Assembly: GCA_964017195.1 (NCBI GenBank)
Contig: OZ024896.1
Span: 32,083,807-32,147,806, forward strand
Source: Siderastrea radians
Taxonomy: Eukaryota; Cnidaria; Anthozoa; Scleractinia; Rhizangiidae
DNA length: 64,000 bases
Direction of reading: 5' to 3'
The notes below the pieces were generated by a model that saw nothing but the letters and a program-made list of their open reading frames with translations, made no database searches and was not told the origin of the DNA. Below are positions 13,191 through 23,949 of the stretch, piece after piece. The translations under genes and the position numbers were made by a program. Position 1 is the stretch's first letter. The number at the start of each line of letters is the position of its first letter.

Positions 13191-13724
13191 CGCATAACTG
13201 AATGACGCAAAGTCTTCCGACACTAGGGGACCAAAAGAAAAAAATCACAAAGCCGCAAGTGTTTCAGTCAAATGTCTTAAGCGTTTTTGGCAACTTCTGC
13301 TCCAACTCGTCCAAATATTGATAATTAGCAGTCCAAAGTTCTTTGGAATTTGAGATTTGTTTCTGTTATGCCTAGTGTTGAGACATTCGTATTTCTTAGT
13401 CATCACCTACGTTTTCACGATGGCTTGTCGTCCCTCTCCAGAAGGCTATTTTTAATGTTTTTCTTGATTATCTGCTTTTTTACAACTGTGACTTAAATTG
13501 CTCGCCCAAACGAGGCTTTATGCACTCCTTTCTAATTTGCTTAAGCCTTGCGTTCGTGATTTCTTTGGCACATTCGTGTGTTCTTGTGCTACTTATTTCC
13601 TATACTTAAGACAGTGTAAAGTAGGTCTAATCATTGCGTCTGTCAAATCCTAACATGTGTGCCATACTATTCAAGAGTTCAGCTATTGAGCAAACTTACC
13701 TGTTAGTCTAACTTTTTAGCGTGA

Positions 13725-14099
13725 AGCTCTGGCCAAACGGAGTCGCGAGTTATAGCAAGTTTAAGGCTTGTGGTAACTTGCGACTCCGTTTGGCCACGGC
13801 TTGCATTAACTTGCAATGTCTTGCGATGACTCGCGTTTACTTGATCGAGCTCAAATTTCTACGCAAGAGAACGCGTTTTTCATAGTTTGGCCACCCAACG
13901 CAAGTCGACGCAAGTGGACTTCAGTATTCTTTTCCTTTGTACGGGTGCGCGTGCAAGGCTGCACTGAAATGGCTTTTTCTGCTACTTGCGTCGAAATTGC
14001 GTCTACTTCCGATTCCGTTCGGGCACCCATCGCAAGTTTGTGAATGCAAGTTCACATTTCCTACCTTGCGTTGACTTGCGATTCCGTTTGGCCAGGGCT
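13725..14099. mobile_element. Inverted-repeat MITE
   Basis: The ends are agctctggccaaacggagtc on the left and, inverted, gattccgtttggccagggct on the right. The interior is built of repeated 'cttgcg..ttgac' motifs on both strands and can fold back on itself. The element is about 375 bp. Confidence 0.8.
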
Positions 14100-15200
14100 G
14101 AAATCAGTACTTTTCAGTTTGCTAGAATTTTTATTTCTCCAAAATCAAACTTTGGACACTTGTAGAGGTCCAGTGACCAAGAAAAATTAAAATGTTTATC
14201 GGTAAATGTCAGTCACCGCATAAGCGACCCGGTTCGTCGAGGTAGCATGTTGTTTTTCTTAGTTTATTTTACCGCGTCTTACTACTGTAGTTCAATTGCA
14301 GGCGAGAAAAAATAACGTGCTTCCTGGAGCTGGCAAAGAACAGCGGCCACAAACTATGCACATCCTGCCTTGCAAAATCGGATCAGGAGAAAATTATTAT
14401 TTCTTGTCTCTATTCTTGAAACACGATTGGCTAGCGTTTATCGTATCAAAAGTTATAGACTACTTATCCATTACATAAATAGCTTATCAACCCAGGATTC
14501 GTGACATTTATTGCTGTATCTCCCGCTGCAGAAGGGGAAACTAGTTCATTGTGTGTACATATATGTTTTTAAGCTTCTTAATTCGGACAGTTGTTGTTAA
14601 GCTTATTTTTCGCGGCGTTTTGCCAAGAACACCAATCCAATTTATAAACGTTGAAACCAATAAATTCAACGTCATGAATTCGTAAGTTGGCCACACTAAA
14701 AAGAGCGACTTCCTTTTTGTGTTTCTTTCACTGAGTTTATCTCCAATTTCTGCAGCTATAGTATTACTATAGGGAGGTGCAAATTTATTTCCGCTTGCGG
14801 GGAGAACGTTTGTAAGGTGTGTAGCTCACGTCGAAAACGCCACATTCCTTCCGACTTAGATAATATTTTCCTTATATATAGCTGATTTATCCGGAAGTTT
14901 GCTTAAATTACTGATAATTCAGTTAACGTTTTTCCGTTTCAATAGATAAATCAATCCTGGTTAGAGCTGTCAAATTTAGTGGTAATGAGCAGCTAAATTT
15001 ATCATAGAGGCATTTGGAAGATAATTTCACCGAGATGTTTTTCTCTCTCACTTCCGGGCCACTAAACGAGAAAAAGAATCGACAAGGATTGCTGAGAGTT
15101 TAAACTCGTTTGAGACGGCTTGAAAGTCAATGAGAACGCATCAGAGTTAGAGGCCAAGGCAAAGAGTATAAACTCTAGCCGATTCTAATGAAAATCAATT
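14100..15200. other. No gene recognised
   Basis: No supported exon or terminal-repeat element was seen in this stretch. Confidence 0.4.
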
Positions 15201-15208
15201 CCAGCAGA

Positions 15209-15868
15209 TTTAAAGGGACTATGTTACGGGGATTTTGCGCTTGTTTTATCTAAACTGTGCTGAACTTATTGCACATAATTAACCCTTTAAATCCCCAATA
15301 GTGATCACCATCAAATTTCTCCTCATCATATAAATAAATGAACAAATAAATAAATTGGAATTTGCAGTGGCACCTCCACAGAGTGGCTCTTCGTCCACAG
15401 ATTCCAGATCAGTGTATTATAACACGTATAGGTCTTGAGAATTCAGCAAGTGACCACCAAAGATAAATTGTCTTGATGTTTAAACAGGTTCTCCCAATTA
15501 GTAATCAATGAAATCCATGGAGACCAGTAAGGAGAATTTGTATAATGATCTTGGGGTTTAAAGGGTTAACACCAAGAGAAAGATATCAAGTGAGGTTTTG
15601 AAAGGAGAGCAAACCATAATAAATTTTTAATGATTCTCCCAAGACACAACTACTGAACTTGAAAAAATGACCCAACGTTTTCGAGTTGTAATTCATTTTC
15701 ATCCCGGCTAACCGTGGCCAAGGCCACTTATTTGAAATAGTTTTATTACACCAGTATAGTCTTTGAACAAAACTGGAACATTATTTTTTGGTTTTTAAAA
15801 ATTGGACTTCTGACTTTTCAAATTGTTACTACTGTATGTTCAAAAATGGCTAACATGGTCTCTTTAAA
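15209..15868. mobile_element. MITE family B, carrying a nested TTAA MITE
   Basis: The termini are tttaaagggactatgtta on the left and, inverted, taacatggtctctttaaa on the right. Internal sequence near 15,690-15,800 (cattttcatcccggctaacc, tggccaaggccactta) is shared with the copies at 56,031 and 58,730. A 283-bp TTAA-type MITE sits inside the left half, so this copy is older than that insertion. Confidence 0.8.
15283..15565. mobile_element. TTAA-type MITE (piggyBac-like ends), intact ends
   Basis: The element runs from ccctttaaatcccc to ggggtttaaaggg, flanked on both sides by TTAA (15,279-15,282 and 15,566-15,569). TTAA duplication with CCC/GGG termini is the piggyBac superfamily pattern. It has no coding capacity. 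Confidence 0.85.
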
Positions 15869-15869
15869 C

Positions 15870-16150
15870 TCTTCTAGAGCCGAGGTCTCATGGAAACGTT
15901 TTAGGCCAAGCAAGAGCATGAAACTGAGCTGCAATCGATTCTATTAAATCAGGGACAATTTAAGCAGTTTAAAGCTCTTGTAGAGCACACGAGAATCGCC
16001 GAGAGCTCATGAAAGTTTCAGGCCAAACAATTACAGCTTCAATTTGAACTTCAGTCGAGCTCAAGGTAGGAGCAGATTTGAGCTCTTCGAAAGCACAAGA
16101 GACTCGCTAATAACTCATGAGAGTTTTTGGCCAAACGACAGCGGGAGTGT
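15870..16150. repeat. Degenerate direct repeats, about 115 bp
   Basis: The module 'agctcttgtagagcacacgag..ctcatgaaagttt..ggccaaac' recurs about three times with substitutions. Confidence 0.55.
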
Positions 16151-16600
16151 GGACGCTCGGAGGTTCTCCCGCTCGTCGTTGCCTCTCCGGAATTGACAAC
16201 CAATTTACACCGCCTTAACCAGGTCATAATAAAATGCAAAGGAAACAAACGCTTAACGGACTTATTAGACGAAGTTGAAAGAATTAATTAAAGATCGAAG
16301 AAAGAAAACTAAAATCCTGAATTCTACACAAAAGAGAATTCAAGTGAAATAAACTACCTCTTTTAATTGTGTCGAAAAATCCGTGAATTCAAGTTTGATG
16401 TGTCTTGGATTTAAGATCGATTTGAGTTGGAGTTAAGCTCCAGAATGATGGTCGCCCTAATGCTTAAACCAGGCATTATCTTTTCGAAACTCGAATCCCA
16501 GCTCAAATGAAAAAGAACTCGATAAATATTTTATAAATTGTCTCAGGTCCCCATTTGGTCACATTTGGACAAATTGATAGAAGAAAAACTTGAAAATACC

Positions 16601-16680
16601 GTTTGCATGACCGAGTGGTTAGAGGCGCTAAGATGGACCTGAGCCGGGGTGAATTCGTAAAACGGTACGTCCTGAGCCAA
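16601..16680 (+). other. tRNA-like fragment, possible SINE head
   Basis: The block tgaccgagtggttagaggcg closely resembles the D-arm/A-box of tRNA-Leu or tRNA-Ser. About 45 bases further, ggtacgtcc may be a shortened B box, and a T-run begins at 16,681. The anticodon arm and acceptor pairing are not convincing, so this is more likely a decayed tRNA pseudogene or tRNA-derived SINE than a functional tRNA. Confidence 0.4.
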
Positions 16681-16699
16681 TTTTTTTTTTTTGACAAAA

Positions 16700-19640
16700 T
16701 CGGCTAATCCAGACCGTGGTTTAAGGCAGCGAGAATTAGTGAACCCCCATATCTGTTTATATTATTGGGTTATTATAAGGAGATAAATGTTATTATAGTC
16801 CATATGATACATACTTTCTTGACATTGATGACAGTAAACCACGCTCAGGATTTGTTGAACCCCGTCTTAACTTTGTTTAAACAACCTGCCCCTAAGTTTA
16901 ACTCGAAGCCAGACCACCCTGTTTAAATAGCCTCCCACATATTCAGGGATTTAAAGAATTACATTTATCTCTTGTTTAAGATGTTACTAGTAATTTCTTA
17001 AAATCAAGTTGTCGAAAGTTGTTTAGGATGGATGGATGATGTGATGTTATTTTATTCTATTTATGGCCACATTACAAACTACGACGATTTCACCAGTAAT
17101 TGGATCACCCGATGAATTAACTTTTTAAAAATATTTTCTAAGTAGATAAAAACCCTGTAAACAACATTTACTGATAAACAAAACAAAGTTAAATTAAACC
17201 TCTGTTCATTTTTCAACCCTTTACCGTCCAAGGTAAATGCCAAGTTTTTTCTAAATTGGCAACGATGAACTAGTAGACCACATGTGATATACCGTTTGAA
17301 AGGTAATTTCTGGGGTATGCTGTAAATCACACTAACGGGGATGGAGGAGGTCTCAGATTAGACTGAGAAGTGTCCAAAATGAAAAAAGAAAACGTTCAAA
17401 ATTTTCCTATTCCTCATACATTTTGGGTATAGCCCTAAATTTGCAGCTCTCAGTGCACTGCTTGTTGTCAGATATAAACTTGAACCTAAAAGTACAAAGG
17501 GAAAATGTTCCAAAAGTTGGAGGGGTGGTAAATCAAGTCTCATATGAAAGGAGGGTTCAATTTTATGCCTTCAATGTGCAGATCTTTCCAAGACCTTTCG
17601 GCTGTGCAAATTTCGCTCAAATTGACCAAATATTGAGCATGTAATGGCATGTTGTGCCATATGGCACTCTTGAGCATTAAAAGGTTTAAAACTATTGTTT
17701 GAAAAGAGAAGAGGACGAAGAACGACGAAGTCCGCCCGTTGTTGTGGTCTGGCTTACCGGCTGTTGGCTTTGGGCGCGTTTGTTTGGGAACCACACTTCA
17801 ATACTTGAATACCAACACTTGGAATGGTTTTTTTTTTGCGCGTTTTTTGTTACCTGGTTTCATTCCAGAATCGTTAGAGTGGTAGTTTATGCCATTCCAT
17901 GTATTCCGCTATTTGGGGCAGAATGAACAGAATGAAGCATTATGAAAAATTTGTCAATCACATGGCAATAACAAAATGGCTGACTAAAACAACAGGGCAT
18001 CCGCAGCAAATTTAAATTCTCCGAACGACCCTGGGGGAAAAAATCCGCGGTCAGTTTTCAGTTCATTTTTGGAACGATCGGTTTTTTTTTTCTTGTTTCA
18101 TATTCCAATAATTCTGATCATCCCCTTTCCGCCTATTCTCATCCCAGGAGAGCAAGAAAACGCTCCCTTTATTTTTGTTATCTGAACGCGCACTCGTTCT
18201 ATTTGTGGTTAAGAGTAGCTAATATTGTCACGAAAGAATTCGGTCAAAATACCATTCCTTTCAGCCAGACAGGGGCAGTTTTTTTTTTACCAGTAGTGCC
18301 TCACTAAAATCCCGCTTTCCCACCACTCAAACTGAAACCCGAAACGCAGTTCCCTTTTGGCTCCTTCATGGCCCGCTGGAAATACAATGTTAGAAATTAT
18401 CACATGCTCTAACTAAAATTAGATGACCTCACTAGATTTTAACCACCCGAGGTATTAGCGTTTATCAAGGGCCTTTCTAGAGCTTATAGGGGACTGATTT
18501 AACCTGCGGCTCATAACAAAGCGATTGTACGGCCTCAGCCTTTTGGTCTAATCTTCAGCGTGCTTGGGTAAGCGTGCTAAAAATCATACAAAGTACTTTA
18601 TAGAAAGGAAGTCGAAAAGAGGCATTACAAATAATATTCTCACTTTAAAAATAATCCGGGATCAAACGATAGCGATAGTGAATTCGACAACAATTTAATC
18701 TCGCTTTTACTTGACTCGATTCACGTGCTTTCTCGTCTTGTGCAGTCGTGAAAAAGTTGGAAACTGCTCAAATTTTCGTTAGAACCAACTAGTGTTGAAC
18801 TATCCTCTCATTTAACTTCTGTTTACTCGCTATCCTCGACACTCATGCGCCCTCAAAAGGTCTTATCTGGTCACAATTGAATTAGAATCAAGTTATCTCA
18901 GTGCGCTTTCTTCTTGATTCTCTTGCGCCCGAGTTCATAGTTTAATCATCCACTTTTGTGTGATCTCAACACAGTAAAGAGATCGACTGAACTCCTGTCA
19001 AATTTCGTCATGTCTACAAACATGACATGCGGTCGCACGGTTGGTGTAAAAGCTAGGGAAAAAAAATTCCAGAAAGGATAATCAGTAAAGCTACTCTTTT
19101 TGTTTTATCCCAAAAGAGTTATTAACTTCTGAAACAGGCAATTCGTCTCAAATTTTAATTGTAAAGCAGTAGAGATGATCGGAATAAAGAAAATCACTTA
19201 CGAGAGAAAATTGTCTTGTTACGCTATTCTCAGTACCTGATGAAGAAGAGAATTCTCAATACTAACGAAAACGAAAATACGGGAATTGGTCATGATGAGG
19301 AGAATTTTGCTTTCCAGAATGAGAGACAGGCAGGCTGCATTTTAACTCTGTCTAGCGCTATCTTGACTTCTTTAACGCAAACTTTTGGTGATGAACTTTA
19401 CTTTTCTTTAAAGCTATCTAATTATCAATTACCATGCATCTAATTATCCATTCAGTAGTTCCGCCGGCAATAAGGTAATCTTGTTTTTAAGGTAAAACGC
19501 CAGTCCGGCGGCACGTCCCTTATCTTTATGTTTTCGAACGCAGATTAAGGTTAAGAACGAGTTCATTTTTCGGATAATTTGGTCCGTTTCGTGTATTAAG
19601 GGGGCGTATCTCTTTTGACAACTGATGTCGACCATTCAAG
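16700..19640. other. No gene recognised
   Basis: Several short open frames are present but none carries a motif or splice context that I trust. Confidence 0.4.
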
Positions 19641-19659
19641 TTTTCGAAAAGTTTTTGTG

Positions 19660-21900
19660 TGTGCAGTACTTTTCTGTGATGCTGTTTATGATACTTTACA
19701 AGGTGGCTCTAGCTCCTGAGTTTGTGAAAGAGACCCAGAAGTGTGACCATTCAGATGAAAGCTACTGAGCAGTACTTTCCTTTGGTACTGTTTATTAAGC
19801 TGTACAAGGTGGTTCTAACTTTTGAGAATGTGGATGAAATCCTAAAGTGCGACCATTCAAATGAAAGCTACTGAGCAGTACTTTCCTGTGGTGCTGTTTA
19901 TTATGCTGTACAAGGTGGTTCTAACATTTGAGTCTGTGGATAAAATCCTTAAGTGTGACCATTCAAATGAAAGCTACTGAGCAGTACTTTCCTGTGGTGC
20001 TGCTTATTATACTGTACAAGGTGGTTCTAACTTTTGAGTCTGTGGATGAAATCCTAAAGTGTGACCATTCAAATGGAAGCTATTGAGCAGTACTTTCCTG
20101 TGGTGCTGTTTATTATGCTGTACAAGGTGGTTCTAACATTTGAGTCTGTGGATGAAATCCTAAAGTGTGACCATTCAAATGAAAGCTACTGAGCAGTACT
20201 TTCCTGTGGTGCTGTTTATTATGCTGTACAAGGTGGTTCTAACTTTTGAGTCTGTGGATGAAATCCTAAAGTGTGACCATTCAAATGAAAGCTTCTGAGC
20301 AGTACTTTCCTGTGGTGCTGTTTATTATGCTGTACAAGGTGGTTCTAACTTTTGAGTCTGTGGATAAAATCCTTAAGTGTGACCATTCAAATGAAAGCTA
20401 CTGAGCAGTACTTTCCTGTGGTGCTGCTTATTATACTGTACAAGGTGGTTCTAACTTTTGAGTCTGTGGATGAAATCCTCAAGTGTGACCATTCAAATGG
20501 AAGCTATTGAGCAGTACTTTCCTGTGGTGCTGTTTATTATGCTGTACAAGGTGGTTCTAACATTTGAGTCTGTGGATGAAATCCTAAAGTGTGACCATTC
20601 AAATGAAAGCTACTGAGCAGTACTTTCCTGTGGTGCTGTTTATTATGCTGTACAAGGTGGTTCTAACTTTTGAGTCTGTGGATGAAATCCTAAAGTGTGA
20701 CCATTCAAATGAAAGCTACTGAGCAGTACTTTCCTGTGGTGCTGTTTATTATGCTGTACAAGGTGGTTCTAACTTTTGAGTCTGTGGATGAAATCCTAAA
20801 GTGTGACCATTCAAATGGAAGCTATTGAGCAGTACTTTCCTGTGGTGCTGTTTATTATGCTGTACAAGGTGGTTCTAACATTTGAGTCTGTGGATGAAAT
20901 CCTAAAGTGTGACCATTCAAATGAAAGCTACTGAGCAGTACTTTCCTGTGGTGCTGTTTATTATGCTGTACAAGGTGGTTCTAACTTTTGAGTCTGTGGA
21001 TGAAATCCTAAAGTGTGACCATTCAAATGAAAGCTACTGAGCAGTACTTTCCTGTGGTGCTGTTTATTATGCTGTACAAGGTGGTTCTAACTTTTGAGTC
21101 TGTGGATGAAATCCTAAAGTGTGACCATTCAAATGGAAGCTATTGAGCAGTACTTTCCTGTGGTGCTGTTTATTATGCTGTACAAGGTGGTTCTAACATT
21201 TGAGTCTGTGGATGAAATCCTAAAGTGTGACCATTCAAATGAAAGCTACTGAGCAGTACTTTCCTGTGGTGCTGTTTATTATGCTGTACAAGGTGGTTCT
21301 AACTTTTGAGTCTGTGGATGAAATCCTAAAGTGTGACCATTCAAATGAAAGCTTCTGAGCAGTACTTTCCTGTGGTGCTGTTTATTATGCTGTACAAGGT
21401 GGTTCTAACTTTTGAGTCTGTGGATAAAATCCTTAAGTGTGACCATTCAAATGAAAGCTACTGAGCAGTACTTTCCTGTGGTGCTGCTTATTATACTGTA
21501 CAAGGTGGTTCTAACTTTTGAGTCTGTGGATGAAATCCTAAAGTGTGACCATTCAAATGGAAGCTATTGAGCAGTACTTTCCTGTGGTGCTGTTTATTAT
21601 GCTGTACAAGGTGGTTCTAACATTTGAGTCTGTGGATGAAATCCTAAAGTGTGACCATTCAAATGAAAGCTACTGAGCAGTACTTCCCTGTGGTGCTGTT
21701 CATTATGCTGTACAAGGTGGTTCTAACTTTTGAGTCTGTGGATGAAATCCTAAAGTGTGACCATTCAAATGAAAGCTACTGAGCAGTACTTCCCTGTGGT
21801 GCTGTTCATTATGCTGTACAAGGTGGTTCTAACTTTTGAGTCTGTGGATGAAATCCTAAAGTGTGACCATTCAAATGGAAGCTACTGAGTAGTACCTTTC
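19660..21900 (+). repeat. Tandem array of a 106-bp monomer (minisatellite/satellite), about 21 copies
   Basis: The period is exactly 106 bp across the array (for example atgaaagcta starts at 19,755, 19,861 and 19,967, with atggaagcta at 20,073). Units are nearly identical. Variant monomers recur at multiples of 106: the 'atggaagctattgag' type starts at 20,073, 20,497, 20,815, 21,133 and 21,557, i.e. every 4, 3, 3 and 4 units, showing higher-order repeats. The first unit and the last, at 21,875, are more diverged. Other copies are scattered through the window on both strands. Confidence 0.97.
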
Positions 21901-22238
21901 GCAGCAAGTTTCGCAATTTTTTGAATTTGCAAAGGTACAATTTTTGTTTTTATGTTTTTGATTTTTGTGTTTAAACTTTGACTTTTTCGAGGGGAGTATT
22001 TTCGTGGTGGACCGAGCATGGAATGCCTAATCAGCTAAACCTAAGTAAACGTACGCCTTGAGTTACGTACCATAGAAATTGTCTGAAGAGATGAAAATAA
22101 TGAGATTTGAGTTTTAAATTTGGCTTTTGTAGACTACGTAACCATCTCACAAAATAAAGGAGCGACGGTGTAGTTAGAGCGGCTACGTGGAGAAATTTTT
22201 TTTATATTTGGGTAGAAATTGTGTCGAAATTAGGTTAA

Positions 22239-22450
22239 CCCATTCACTCCCAGAGTCAGTTATGGAGACATGTAATGTAGTTTTAACTTTTGAGTCCAGG
22301 CTGTGGACGAAATCCCATGGTGTGACCATTCAAATGAAATGTCTTTCACAGTACTATCGCATAGTACTATTTGTTTGGCAGGATTTGAAGACTGAAAATT
22401 GTGATTTTTTTCTTGAAGTCTTACTTTGGCCACAACTAGGAGTGAAAGGG
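22239..22450. mobile_element. TTAA MITE containing a 106-bp monomer
   Basis: The termini are cccattcactcccagagtca and, inverted, ctaggagtgaaaggg. TTAA flanks the element at 22,235-22,238 and 22,451-22,454. The interior includes gtggacgaaatcccatggtg and tgaccattcaaatgaaatg, which are diagnostic blocks of the 106-bp monomer. Read in reverse, the element at 50,075-50,279 is homologous over its whole length. Confidence 0.88.
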
Positions 22451-22579
22451 TTAAGTACTTTTGTGGAGCACGAAATGCAAATAGAACACCGAAGGGAAGA
22501 TATGAAACAAAGGAAGAAAAAAATGATACCGGTTAACAGTTTTCTGTGTATTTTGTAGCTTCAGAAAACTGTATGGGTA

Positions 22580-23062
22580 TTTTTGCCGGGGGGGAGGGCA
22601 CTTGGCCCATGTTAGGGTGTAGGGGTGCCCCCGAGGGTTAAAACCCTGAGTTGTGTAAAACAACATTGTGTGCATTGTCATTTGTCCTAAACAGGGACCT
22701 AAAATGAAAGGTGTTATACGGGTTGGTTCGTTTAGGGCAAAAAAAGGCGCTAAAGAACCAACCCTGTTTAGGACAACACCTTCCATTTAAGGACCCTGTT
22801 TAGGACAAATGACAATACACACAATGTTGTTTTAGAGACCGGCAAACGTTTCCGAACTAGGATTGCTAAATACTGTATAAGCCATATTTAGCGACGACAA
22901 TCGTGAAAACATACCCTGTTTAGGACAAGTTCAGACCCTGGTTAGGACAAACTATCACAAAACAATGTACCCCGGCTGTTCAGAACAGAGAGGCCAAAGA
23001 CCATACACTGACCAGCGCCCGTCCCCGTATGCGCCACATAAAGGAATACCCCCCGGGGGTAG
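22580..23062. repeat. Dispersed repeat with 'accctgtttaggacaa' motifs
   Basis: The core accctgtttaggacaa and its inverse recur about six times between G-rich (22,588) and C-rich (23,050) ends that are roughly inverted. A related copy with the core accctgtttaagaca lies at about 60,210-60,870. Confidence 0.7.
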
Positions 23063-23739
23063 TTTAAATAAACCTAAACCACTGTGTTTGGGAATTCATT
23101 GATTCCAATGTCCTTTTTCACAATAAATAGGTAACATAGCCTCTATAGCGGGTCGAGCTTTAATCAGGAGATAAGAGAGTCGTTGTTTCAAGGCTGGTAT
23201 CTGCACCGTGTCGAGTTGTCACCCTTGACAAAAATTTTTACTCCACATTTTCTCTTCCACCCTAGTGTGTAAATGGTTACTGGTGACATAATGTTTACGT
23301 AACCATGCGATGGACTAGCATCCTATCTCAGGGTGACACTGAGTAATTCTCCAATTCGCTTCATGTACTACAGAAACACAAGGCTTTACTTACACAAAAT
23401 TTCGTGAGCTGACTTTGAAGGTGACATGACTGTTTTGGACTCCCCCTTTCACCTTGTCGTAAAAGAATTAATTAAGAAAACTCTAAGCACTCTTTTATAG
23501 TTTTAATTATAGAGTAGTCTAGAACAGTATTATAGCTTGATCTCCTACCACTTTTTAAGTGTTTAATTGGACTAAATGTTAGCACGCGCCTTTCGATATT
23601 TTTTTAGCTTTTATCTAATAGCATGGGGTGCCAGGTTAAAACTTTCTCCAAAAAAATCCATCAGGAGAAAATTAAAAATTAAAAAAAACACACACACAGA
23701 AAATAATTTTTCGGTAGCTGTTTTCAGCTGTAGAGAGGT

Positions 23740-23945
23740 TACATTTGAATGGTCATGATCAGAATTTACGACTTCATTCATGCCTAGCGGGCATAGCTTT
23801 AGTAAAACTAGGTAACCAAAAAAGTACTGCTCAGCAGCTTTCCGTTTAGCATTTTCGCGCGTCAAGCTTTCAGACACAGATTCGAAAGTTAGAACCGCTG
23901 GTGTACAACATAAAAGAGAATAACACAGCAGTTACTCCTCCATAG
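23740..23945 (-). repeat. 106-bp repeat family, degenerate copies (antisense)
   Basis: The blocks tacatttgaatggtcatgat, agtactgctcagcagctttc and gttagaaccgctggtgtaca match the monomer on the minus strand. Confidence 0.7.
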
Positions 23946-23949
23946 CTTT

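Noticed and set aside
19660..21900. CRISPR-like or direct-repeat array
   Set aside because: The whole 106-bp unit repeats without variable spacers, and the surrounding genome is metazoan. It is a tandem satellite.
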